Source: Paucimonas sp. (GTDB lineage: Bacteria > Pseudomonadota > Gammaproteobacteria > Burkholderiales > Burkholderiaceae_D). From it: DNA of 7,009 bases. This document shows, in pieces, positions 1 to 5,772 of the stretch. How positions within the stretch are numbered: position 1 is the first letter of the stretch; each line of letters starts with the position of its first letter. The stretch lies in assembly GCA_029266815.1 (NCBI GenBank), contig JAQSWC010000097.1, positions 1 through 7,009 of the forward strand, written 5' to 3'. A model generated the notes under the pieces. It ran no database searches, was not told where the DNA came from, and saw only the letters and a program-made list of their open reading frames with translations. Position numbers and translations under genes: made by a program.

Positions 1-219
1 GATGGGGAAATTCACGGCGCAGCGAAGAGGGAATCGTTTTGTTGAGCTACCCTGGGTTAACCTGCCTAGCAACTTTTACAATGCGTGGAAAAAACTACCG
101 CGTGCCCAGGCATTTGCCTACCGCATTGCAATAGTTTGTTTCCATAAGCAGATGACATTCAAACAGGTGAACCGCTCGCTATCTTGAAAATTCGCAAGGA
201 AAGGAAATGTCTTTTCATC

Positions 220-249
220 TTGATGATGAATCCTTGTGATTCCTTATAA
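220..249 (+). promoter_or_regulatory. Possible sigma-70 promoter upstream of galU
   Basis: A TTGATG hexamer at 220-225 is followed after 18 bases by TTATAA (244-249); reading TATAAA at 245-250 gives a 19-base spacer. It lies in the most AT-rich part of the upstream region and points toward galU, implying a leader of roughly 230 nt. A second -10-like TATAAC at 412-417 lacks a good -35 box. This is a consensus match by eye only. It also conflicts with the idea that the minigene and hairpin at 201-245 are transcribed from this same promoter. Confidence 0.2.
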
Positions 250-474
250 AGGCGAAACATTGCGCGAAAGTATTGCGCTGCATCCATATTGGGTGGAGAG
301 CAATCGGTATGCTTCCTGCTTGCACCGCTATACATTTTTCGGCCGCATCGCGAGAGGCATTCAGATTAAATCGATGCTCCCGGTTCGGTGCAACGATAGT
401 TGGACGCGACATATAACAAAACAGCGTGTTTGTTTCCCGTCCGCATGCGTACCTGTTTCCCTTAATCAGAGAAT

Positions 475-481
475 GGAAGAG
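475..481 (+). promoter_or_regulatory. Ribosome binding site of galU
   Basis: GGAAGAG ends 6 bases before the ATG at 488 and decides between two in-frame starts. The alternative ATG at 473 would add five residues (MEEFT) and has only a weak AGAGA upstream of it. The conserved GalU N-terminus begins at the 488 start. Confidence 0.6.
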
Positions 482-487
482 TTCACC

Positions 488-1384
488 ATGACAAAAATTC
501 GCAAGGCTGTGTTTCCCGTTGCCGGACTCGGCACCCGTTTTCTGCCCGCCACCAAGGCTTCACCCAAGGAGATGCTGCCGGTAGTCGACAAGCCCCTGAT
601 TCAGTATGCCGTCGAGGAAGCAGCCGCAGCAGGCATTACCGAAATGATCTTCGTCACGGGCCGAGGCAAGCAGGCCATCGAGGATCACTTCGACAAAGCG
701 TATGAACTGGAGGCAGAACTGGCCGCACACGGCAAGGTCAAGCTGCTCACGGAAATCCGCAGCCTGCTGCCCAAGAACCTGCATTATTCGTACGTGCGTC
801 AGAGCGAAGCGCTCGGACTCGGCCATGCCGTTCTTTGCGCGCGCCCACTGGTGGGCAATGAGCCCTTCGTCGTGGTGCTGGCTGACGATCTGATTGATGC
901 GGAAACACCGGTGCTGCAACAGATGACTTCGCTGTACGAGCAGCACGGCAGTTCCGTCGTCGGCGTGCAGAATGTTCCGCTGGCACAGACCAACCAGTAT
1001 GGCATCGTAAAGCCGCAGCAGATGGGCGTGCGCATCCACAAGGTGGAAAGAATCGTGGAAAAGCCGAAGCCCGAGGAAGCGCCCTCCACGCTGGGCGTGG
1101 TAGGACGTTATCTCTTCACGCCGCAGATCTTCGACTATCTCGAGCGTACCCGCCCCGGTGCCGGCGGCGAAATCCAGTTGACCGACGCGATTGCGGACAT
1201 GCTGGCAAACGAATCTGTGCTGGCATATGAGTTCAAAGGCGAGCGCTATGACTGCGGTTCCAAACTCGGCTATCTGAAAGCCACAGTGGCCTACGGCATG
1301 AAGCACGCCGTGGTTGCGAGCGAGTTCAATGCCTTCCTGGCCAATGTTCAGGCTGATTTGCAAGCGTGCCGGGCCGCTTCATAA
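488..1384 (+). CDS. galU: UTP-glucose-1-phosphate uridylyltransferase (GalU)
   Basis: Cytoplasmic enzyme that makes UDP-glucose and pyrophosphate from UTP and glucose-1-phosphate, supplying glucosyl donors for lipopolysaccharide core, exopolysaccharide and other glycans. The 298-residue product has the usual length of bacterial GalU and carries the family signatures in order: the nucleotide-binding loop GLGTRFLP at 13-20, ATKASPKEMLP at 21-31, VDKPLIQY at 33-40, GLGHAVL at 110-116, the metal/sugar-phosphate segment LADDLID at 131-137 (D133, D134), VEKPKPEEAPS at 190-200, GAGGEIQLTDA at 224-234 and YDCGSKLGY at 254-262. No expected element is missing. The start at 488 is chosen from its Shine-Dalgarno and the family N-terminus. 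The hybrid kinase begins 27 nt after the stop with no visible terminator between, so co-transcription is likely, although no functional link between the two is established. Confidence 0.97.
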   Translation: MTKIRKAVFPVAGLGTRFLPATKASPKEMLPVVDKPLIQYAVEEAAAAGITEMIFVTGRGKQAIEDHFDKAYELEAELAAHGKVKLLTEIRSLLPKNLHYSYVRQSEALGLGHAVLCARPLVGNEPFVVVLADDLIDAETPVLQQMTSLYEQHGSSVVGVQNVPLAQTNQYGIVKPQQMGVRIHKVERIVEKPKPEEAPSTLGVVGRYLFTPQIFDYLERTRPGAGGEIQLTDAIADMLANESVLAYEFKGERYDCGSKLGYLKATVAYGMKHAVVASEFNAFLANVQADLQACRAAS

Positions 1385-1391
1385 GGGGCCG

Positions 1392-1415
1392 ATGCAACCC
1401 GTCTGTCTCCGATGA
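1392..1415 (+). CDS. Possible 7-codon leader minigene overlapping the kinase start
   Basis: ATG at 1392 opens a 7-codon frame (MQPVCLR) ending in TGA at 1413-1415. Its stop overlaps the kinase initiation codon at 1412 as ATGA. The sequence AAGG at 1383-1386 lies 5 bases before this ATG, whereas the kinase ATG has only pyrimidine-rich CTCCG in front. The arrangement would allow translational coupling, with ribosomes ending on the minigene restarting on the kinase. The overlap may be chance; a frame this short carries no coding statistics. Confidence 0.22.
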   Translation: MQPVCLR

Positions 1416-3175
1416 ACGCAGCAGAAAGGCCGGAAAAACAGCGTCGTCATGAACACGACGATGCTGTCAATGCGCCTGTCATGCAGACAGATCAGGTCGA
1501 TTCTTTCTACGGACCGGAACGGCGTGCTCATTCCTCCGTTCCCGGTTCCGCCATTCAGTACGAGCAGGCCTGGCGCCTGCGACGCGCCGAAGACCGGCTC
1601 TATCGCCGCGAGCTGGAATTCAAGACACTGGTGGAAAATTCGCCCGATGTCATCTCGCGCATCGATACCGGTCTTCGTCATCTGTACGTCAATCCCGCAG
1701 CCGAAAGAAGTTTCGGCATAGACGCTCCCAGTTTCATCGGCAAGACCATCTGCGAAGCTGGCTTGCCCAAGGAAATGGATGAAGCCTGGAAGACGGCTGC
1801 GCAACAAGCTTTTGCGAAACGGTGCGAGCAGCAATTCAGCTACAAGGTGGAGGTCGGTGGCGAGGATCGCTCCTTTACCACGCGCCTCATTCCGGAAAGA
1901 GACCGCAGCGGCAATGTACTGTCATTGCTGGCGGTGACCTACGACACCACGGCCCGCACCCGCATGGAAAAGGAGCGCGACGATCTGCTTCTGCGCGAGC
2001 GGGCCGCACGCATCCAGGCCGAGACGGCGGCGCGTGCGCGCGATGAATTCCTTGCCATCGTCTCGCATGAACTCCGCGCGCCTCTGAACGGCATCCAGAG
2101 CTGGACCCATGTGCTGGACAATTACACGGCAGACGTCACGCCGCTCGGCAAGCGGGCGATAGAAGGCATCAAGACCGGCGTTGCACAGCAGGTCCGGCTG
2201 ATAGAGGATCTGCTCGATGCAACCGGCATGATGAGCGGCAAGCTGCGCCTGACACGCCGGCCGATGGCAGCCTTGCCGGCGATACAGGCGGCCGTCGAGA
2301 GCGTAAAACCGATGGCGGACGAAAAATCACTTGCCCTCGACTGCGACTACCGCATTTCGCGCGAACAGATTGAAGGCGATCCGGACCGAATACAGCAGAT
2401 CGTGTGGAATCTGCTCACCAATGCCGTGAAGTTCACCGCAGAGGGAGGCAGGATCATGCTGACGGCATCGCGCGAGGATTCATGTCTCCGAATCGACGTC
2501 CGCGATACCGGCATTGGAATTGCGCCGGCTTTCATGCCGCGGCTGTTCGATCGCTTCAGCCAGCAGGACAGTTCAAGCACCCGCCACGCCAGTGGCCTGG
2601 GGCTGGGGTTGTTTGTCGTGCGCCATCTGGTTGAACTGCACGGAGGAAGCATTTCCGTGGAGAGCAAAGGCAAGGGACACGGCTCCCAGTTCACGGTGCT
2701 GATTCCGCTTCGAGCGGGAGGCTCACGTCGGCAAGCGGCGCATTGCCACGATGCATGCTCACTACCCTCGTTGCAGGGACTGGATATCCTCCTCATCGAT
2801 GACGACGCCGAAGCCAGGGAATCGCTAGGTGCGTTAATGTCCTCGCAAGGCGCCCGAGTAACCACGGCGGCATCAGGTGCCGACGCTATCGCCTGCCTGG
2901 ATGGCAGCGCACGCGCGCTTCCGCATCTGGTGATCTGCGATATCGCCATGCCCGGCGAAGACGGCTACGCGGTGCTGCGGCGCCTGCGCAATTGGCGTGA
3001 CACGAGTGGAGATCGTCCGCTACGACACACTCCCGCGCTCGCGTTGACCGCATTCTCGCAGCGGGAAGACCGCCTCCGCGCGCTTTCTGCCGGATTCCAG
3101 ATGCATGCAGCCAAACCCGTCGCCGCAGACGAACTGGCGATCATGATCATGAATATGACCCGACGCGATCTCTGA
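1412..3175 (+). CDS. Soluble PAS hybrid sensor histidine kinase with C-terminal receiver
   Basis: A 587-residue sensor kinase that should autophosphorylate on a His and relay the phosphate to its own receiver. Domains: a charged N-terminal tail (1-60); a PAS domain at about 65-182; a short coiled linker; a HisKA box with SHELRAPLN at 218-226 (phospho-acceptor H219); a HATPase_c domain with N-box NLLTNAVK (333-340), G1 box RDTGIGI (364-370), F-box LFDRFSQQD (378-386) and G2 box GLGLGL (395-400); then a receiver at about 457-580 with acidic pocket D463-D465, phospho-acceptor D510, T546 and K568. All catalytic residues are present. No transmembrane segment or signal peptide is visible, so it should sense an intracellular cue through PAS; no heme or flavin motif can be identified by eye. 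No HPt domain is encoded here. The start lacks a Shine-Dalgarno; the next in-frame ATG (residue 24) is no better. The convergent sigma-54 regulator is the obvious candidate partner, but this is inferred from position. Confidence 0.93.
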   Translation: MNAAERPEKQRRHEHDDAVNAPVMQTDQVDSFYGPERRAHSSVPGSAIQYEQAWRLRRAEDRLYRRELEFKTLVENSPDVISRIDTGLRHLYVNPAAERSFGIDAPSFIGKTICEAGLPKEMDEAWKTAAQQAFAKRCEQQFSYKVEVGGEDRSFTTRLIPERDRSGNVLSLLAVTYDTTARTRMEKERDDLLLRERAARIQAETAARARDEFLAIVSHELRAPLNGIQSWTHVLDNYTADVTPLGKRAIEGIKTGVAQQVRLIEDLLDATGMMSGKLRLTRRPMAALPAIQAAVESVKPMADEKSLALDCDYRISREQIEGDPDRIQQIVWNLLTNAVKFTAEGGRIMLTASREDSCLRIDVRDTGIGIAPAFMPRLFDRFSQQDSSSTRHASGLGLGLFVVRHLVELHGGSISVESKGKGHGSQFTVLIPLRAGGSRRQAAHCHDACSLPSLQGLDILLIDDDAEARESLGALMSSQGARVTTAASGADAIACLDGSARALPHLVICDIAMPGEDGYAVLRRLRNWRDTSGDRPLRHTPALALTAFSQREDRLRALSAGFQMHAAKPVAADELAIMIMNMTRRDL

Positions 3176-3191
3176 ATTTCTCAGATCTTTT
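3167..3191 (+). terminator. Weak terminator-like hairpin at the end of the kinase gene
   Basis: GATCTCTGA (3167-3175, including the kinase stop) can pair with TCAGATC (3181-3187) with one bulged base and the loop ATTTC, followed by TTTT at 3188-3191. The stem is short and AT-rich, so termination may be inefficient. On the opposite strand there is no T-run after the hairpin, so it would not serve the convergent regulator. Confidence 0.3.
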
Positions 3192-3202
3192 ACAGCAAAT
3201 TT

Positions 3203-4612
3203 TCAACCTGCCGTGCTCTGCCGCGACACCTCGGCATCAGGGAACGCCGATATAGGCGCTTCCTGCTCCGGTGATTGCGCATATTCTTCCAGGCGGTTGT
3301 ACAGGGTCTTCAGGCTGATGCCCAGCATATCGGCGGCACGTTTCTTCACTCCGCCGCAAACGTCAAGCGTAGCGAAAATGAGCCTGCGGTCTACCTCATT
3401 CAGCGGCATGCCTATGGGAACAGAAATGGCGCCGGCAGGCTTCTCCGCTACTACTGTGCCGGCATGTGCGACTGGTGCGACCGATTCGATAACATCGTCG
3501 TAAAGAATGTAGGCGCGCTGTACATGGTTTCGAAGCTCGCGCACATTGCCGGGCCAGCGCGAAGTCTTCATCTCCTCGATTGCCGCTTCGGAAAACGACG
3601 TATGTCTTCCGCTCGCGCGATTCATCTCGCCAAGGAAATGTTGCGCCAGCAAGGTAATATCCTGGCCGCGCTCGCGTAGTGGCGGCAGCATGAGAGGAAA
3701 TACATTGAGCCTATGATAAAGGTCGAGCCGTAGCTTGCCGTCCTCCACCGCCTTCTCCGGATCGCGATTGCTGGCGGCGATGATGCGAACATCGGTGTCG
3801 ATTTGTTGCGAAGAGCCGATGCGCATGAAGCTCCCAGTTTCCAGGACACGCAGCAGCTTCACCTGCAGCTCGAGCGGCATCTCCGTGATCTCGTCCAGAA
3901 ACAGTGTGCCGCCGTTGGCCCGTTCGAAGTATCCTTTGTGCTGGCGGTCTGCGCCGGTGAAACTTCCCTTCTCGTGGCCGAATATTTCGCTCTCGATCAG
4001 GTTCGGCGAGATGGCGCCGCAATTGACCGCCACGAAGGGATGCTTGCGGCGCGCGCTGTACTGATGAATGGTTTGCGCGGCAACCTCCTTCCCGGAGCCG
4101 CTTTCGCCCAGCAAAAGAACAGTCGCTTCCGTGGGCGCCACTTTCTCGATATGCCGGTACACCACCTGCATCGGCGGCGAAGAGCCCAGCATGCTGCCGA
4201 ACCAGCCGGTACGCTCCAGCTCGCTGCGCAGGTTGTCGAGGTCTGCCTTTGCACCGATGGCTCGCGGCACGCGCGCCAGAAGAGCATTCAAGCGCTTGAA
4301 ATTGATGGGCTTGGTGAGGTAATCAGCGGCGCCCATACGCAGCGCATCGATGGCTGTATCGACGCTGGCATGACCCGTCACCAGCACGACAAGTATTTTC
4401 TCGCGCTCCTCCAGATCTTTCACGATATCCATGCCGCTGCCGTCCGGCAAGCAGATGTCCGCGAGCAACACGTCCGGCCTTCTCAACGCCAGCATTGATT
4501 GCGCTTCACGGATATCCGATGCTCCCGTCACGGTGAAGCCTTCAGCAACGACGATCTCTTTCAGCGCTTCACGCGTGTTGGCATCGTCGTCGACGATCAG
4601 GACATGGGGCAT
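3203..4612 (-). CDS. NtrC-family sigma-54-dependent response regulator
   Basis: A 469-residue transcription activator that, when phosphorylated, should oligomerise and use ATP to open promoters bound by sigma-54 RNA polymerase. It has an N-terminal receiver (about 3-115) with acidic pocket D8-D10, phospho-acceptor D52, T79 and K101; an AAA+ domain (about 138-370) with Walker A GESGSGKE (169-176), the sigma-54-contact loop GSFTGA (216-221, a Ser variant of GAFTGA), Walker B GGTLFLDE (234-241), SNRD (281-284), conserved R295 and R301, and WPGNVREL (353-360); and a Fis-type helix-turn-helix (about 405-444). About 25 extra residues follow. The receiver starts directly at the ATG at 4612, so the start is sound although no good Shine-Dalgarno precedes it. 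It converges on the hybrid kinase with a 27-nt gap and lies downstream of a BON lipoprotein on the same strand. Targets are unknown, and I found no convincing -24/-12 sigma-54 promoter in the window. Confidence 0.95.
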   Translation of the reverse strand: MPHVLIVDDDANTREALKEIVVAEGFTVTGASDIREAQSMLALRRPDVLLADICLPDGSGMDIVKDLEEREKILVVLVTGHASVDTAIDALRMGAADYLTKPINFKRLNALLARVPRAIGAKADLDNLRSELERTGWFGSMLGSSPPMQVVYRHIEKVAPTEATVLLLGESGSGKEVAAQTIHQYSARRKHPFVAVNCGAISPNLIESEIFGHEKGSFTGADRQHKGYFERANGGTLFLDEITEMPLELQVKLLRVLETGSFMRIGSSQQIDTDVRIIAASNRDPEKAVEDGKLRLDLYHRLNVFPLMLPPLRERGQDITLLAQHFLGEMNRASGRHTSFSEAAIEEMKTSRWPGNVRELRNHVQRAYILYDDVIESVAPVAHAGTVVAEKPAGAISVPIGMPLNEVDRRLIFATLDVCGGVKKRAADMLGISLKTLYNRLEEYAQSPEQEAPISAFPDAEVSRQSTAG

Positions 4613-4629
4613 ATGGAATCGGCGTATTG

Positions 4630-4677
4630 GTCGTAAGTGGGAATGGAAGTGGAAGACGCTGCTACCAGCCTTACGAC
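4630..4677. repeat. Inverted repeat upstream of the response regulator gene
   Basis: GTCGTAAG at 4630-4637 and its exact complement CTTACGAC at 4670-4677 are separated by 32 bases. They lie 18 to 65 bases before the regulator ATG, in the 133-base gap after the BON gene. The spacing suits either a pair of operator half-sites or a long-loop RNA structure in the regulator leader. NtrC-type activators often bind dyads, so autoregulation is possible, but nothing in the sequence proves it. Confidence 0.3.
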
Positions 4678-4745
4678 AAGGCTCGGCCGAATTTGGTTTC
4701 GGAACGGGCAGTGAACGGCGTCAAGCCACGCTGCGAGGGAATGCC

Positions 4746-5234
4746 TTAGTTACGTACCTTCAACTGGTTGTGAATGGCTTTCACATCCTGCACTTCTCTT
4801 ACAAGCTTGATTGCATGCTCTATCTGGGCCGGGTTGCTTACCACGCCGGTGAGTGTTACTTCACCGTTGCTCGAGTGAATGAATATCTCTTGGCCTGACA
4901 GGGCAGGTGCGGCGCGCAATGCCTCTTTGACTCTTCTCGTCACGGTTGCGTCGTCAACCTCGCCTCCGGCTGCTGCCGCGCCGGCTTCAGCATCGCCGGA
5001 AGACTGAACAGGAGATACAGCGGCGTCACCCTCTATGTGACGGCCGGGCACTACGGCCGCTCTTGCCGCTGCCGCCGTGCGAGTGTCCTCGTAAGAAGTG
5101 CCGACACTGGATACGCGGTCTCCCGATGCCGATTTATTGCACGCGGCGCTCGACCACGCCAGTATCAAGTAGAGCAGCAGGCGCAGGGACAACGGGATTC
5201 CAGTGGGCGGGGTATTCATCATGGAACGTCGCAT
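4746..5234 (-). CDS. BON-domain lipoprotein
   Basis: A 162-residue protein predicted to be exported and lipid-anchored. The N-terminus has a hydrophobic stretch (about residues 15-27) ending in SSAAC with C32 as the likely lipidated Cys; Ser at -3 makes the lipobox imperfect. Residues 33-93 form an Ala/Gly-rich linker. Residues about 94-161 are a BON domain, recognisable by the helix TVTRRVKEAL, the strand pattern GEVTLTGVVSNPAQIEHA and the ending VKAIHNQLKV. BON domains occur in OsmY-like periplasmic stress proteins and are thought to bind membranes or phospholipids. The start is uncertain: ATG at 5234 has AGG directly against it, while ATGs at 5222 and 5219 have ACAGG 12 and 15 bases away. 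All give an exported protein. An intrinsic terminator ends just 17 bases before the 5234 ATG, so the gene needs read-through or an unseen promoter. The response regulator follows after 133 bases on the same strand. Confidence 0.88.
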   Translation of the reverse strand: MRRSMMNTPPTGIPLSLRLLLYLILAWSSAACNKSASGDRVSSVGTSYEDTRTAAAARAAVVPGRHIEGDAAVSPVQSSGDAEAGAAAAGGEVDDATVTRRVKEALRAAPALSGQEIFIHSSNGEVTLTGVVSNPAQIEHAIKLVREVQDVKAIHNQLKVRN

Positions 5235-5250
5235 CCTGTTTCATACCTAT

Positions 5251-5289
5251 AAAAAAAGCATGCAGCCCGTCGCCGGGAAGCATGCTTTT
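5251..5289 (-). terminator. Rho-independent terminator after the Ser-rich lipoprotein gene
   Basis: AAAAGCATGC (5254-5263) pairs perfectly with GCATGCTTTT (5280-5289), and an inner CCCG/CGGG stem (5266-5269 with 5274-5277) closes on a 4-base loop. Read on the - strand the hairpin ends in a run of seven T (5257-5251). It begins 14 bases after the Ser-rich lipoprotein stop and ends 17 bases before the BON start, separating those two genes transcriptionally. On the + strand the tail is only TTTTC. Confidence 0.88.
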
Positions 5290-5303
5290 CTGAGGCAGGC
5301 GGA

Positions 5304-5651
5304 TCAGCGTGAACCGCTGGTGGAGCTGTTCGTCGATCCATTGTTGCCCGATGCATCGGCTGCACTGCTTCTATCCTGGTCCGACGAGCTGCTTTGGGAA
5401 GAGGAGTTGCTTGGCGTGCTATTCGAGTCCATGGCGGATGGGCCGTAGTTGCTGCTATCCGACGACATGCCGGAAGACGACGTACCGCTGCTGCCGGAGG
5501 TACCGCTGCTTTCGGACGCACCGCTGCTCATGCGCGACGCATCAGACGACTGCGAACCGGCATCGGTGGCGCTGCGTTGGCAACCCGTGCCGAATGCGGC
5601 AACGAGCAGGGCCAGTGAGATCGCCTTGGCACATTTCCCTTGAAGCTTCAT
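5304..5651 (-). CDS. Ser-rich low-complexity lipoprotein
   Basis: A 115-residue protein. The N-terminus (basic MKLQGK, hydrophobic ISLALLVAAF, then GTGC) is a lipoprotein-type signal with C24 as the likely lipidated Cys; Gly at -3 is unusual for a lipobox. Of the 91 residues after C24, 39 are Ser by hand count, the rest mostly Gly, Asp, Asn, Thr, Ala and Gln, with one aromatic (Y69) and no Lys. Residues 42-59 are three tandem hexapeptides of the form SSG(A/T)SX. No fold or catalytic motif is visible, and a disordered, surface-tethered or periplasmic chain is the simplest reading. The ATG at 5651 is chosen over one at 5729 because AAAGGA lies 6 bases upstream and the signal peptide then starts at residue 1. 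It follows the Thr-rich lipoprotein after 121 bases and ends at a strong terminator. I do not recognise a family, and function is unknown. Confidence 0.75.
   Translation of the reverse strand: MKLQGKCAKAISLALLVAAFGTGCQRSATDAGSQSSDASRMSSGASESSGTSGSSGTSSSGMSSDSSNYGPSAMDSNSTPSNSSSQSSSSDQDRSSAADASGNNGSTNSSTSGSR
5475..5528 (-). repeat. Three tandem 18-bp repeats inside the Ser-rich lipoprotein gene
   Basis: Three consecutive 18-base units (5511-5528, 5493-5510, 5475-5492) each begin AGCAGCGGT on the - strand and encode SSGASE, SSGTSG and SSGTSS. On the + strand an ACCGCTGCT core recurs every 18 bases. Unit-number change would keep the reading frame and alter only chain length. Confidence 0.75.
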
Positions 5652-5772
5652 TGTGTTTCCTTTCGATGAGGATAGTTTGCAATACGGACAGCTTGCCTCA
5701 CACCAGTCACTTGCATCGAATCTCTTCAAGTCAAGTAACCGGCATCAAGCAAGTATTTTCGAGCGGCCGTAT

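Larger units (their letters stand above)
1..487. other. AT-rich region upstream of galU, no convincing gene
   Basis: This stretch is about 47% GC by hand count, clearly lower than the coding region that follows. An open frame at 2-187 (61 codons) uses rare-looking codons such as CTA, AGA and ATA and resembles nothing I recognise; it could be the tail of something beginning left of the window. The galU frame also stays open back to 236, but those 84 codons resemble no GalU N-terminus. Visible structure: an SD-like AAGGAAAGG at 196-204 followed by an ATG at 207 that opens a 10-codon frame (MSFHLDDESL, stop 237-239); an inverted pair AAGGAA (201-206)/TTCCTT (240-245) enclosing the hairpin TTCATC (214-219)/GATGAA (225-230); and a 13-base sequence at 187-199 that recurs at 494-506. 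The region most likely holds the galU promoter and a leader. Confidence 0.5.

Noticed and set aside
2..187. A 61-codon open frame at the left edge
   Set aside because: No recognisable domain, atypical codons for this genome, no visible ribosome site, and possible truncation by the window. It could be the end of a real gene but cannot be supported.
236..487. An 84-codon N-terminal extension of galU
   Set aside because: The frame is open, but the residues resemble no GalU N-terminus, GC is low, and a good ribosome site lies just before the ATG at 488, where the conserved protein begins.
560..1363. A 267-codon - strand open frame inside galU
   Set aside because: Shadow frame of a high-GC gene. 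The + strand product matches GalU throughout.
2347..2949. A 200-codon - strand open frame inside the hybrid kinase
   Set aside because: It is antisense to the HATPase and receiver domains, whose catalytic motifs are all intact on the + strand.
5089..5095. A third TCGTAAG copy resembling the arm upstream of the regulator
   Set aside because: It is a single 7-base match inside the BON coding sequence, without a partner arm. Chance is sufficient.
5690..5710. A sigma-54-like GG-N10-GC spacing upstream of the Ser-rich lipoprotein on the - strand
   Set aside because: Only the invariant GG and GC and a few other bases fit. The CAC after TGG and the TT before GC are absent, so the match is no better than expected by chance.
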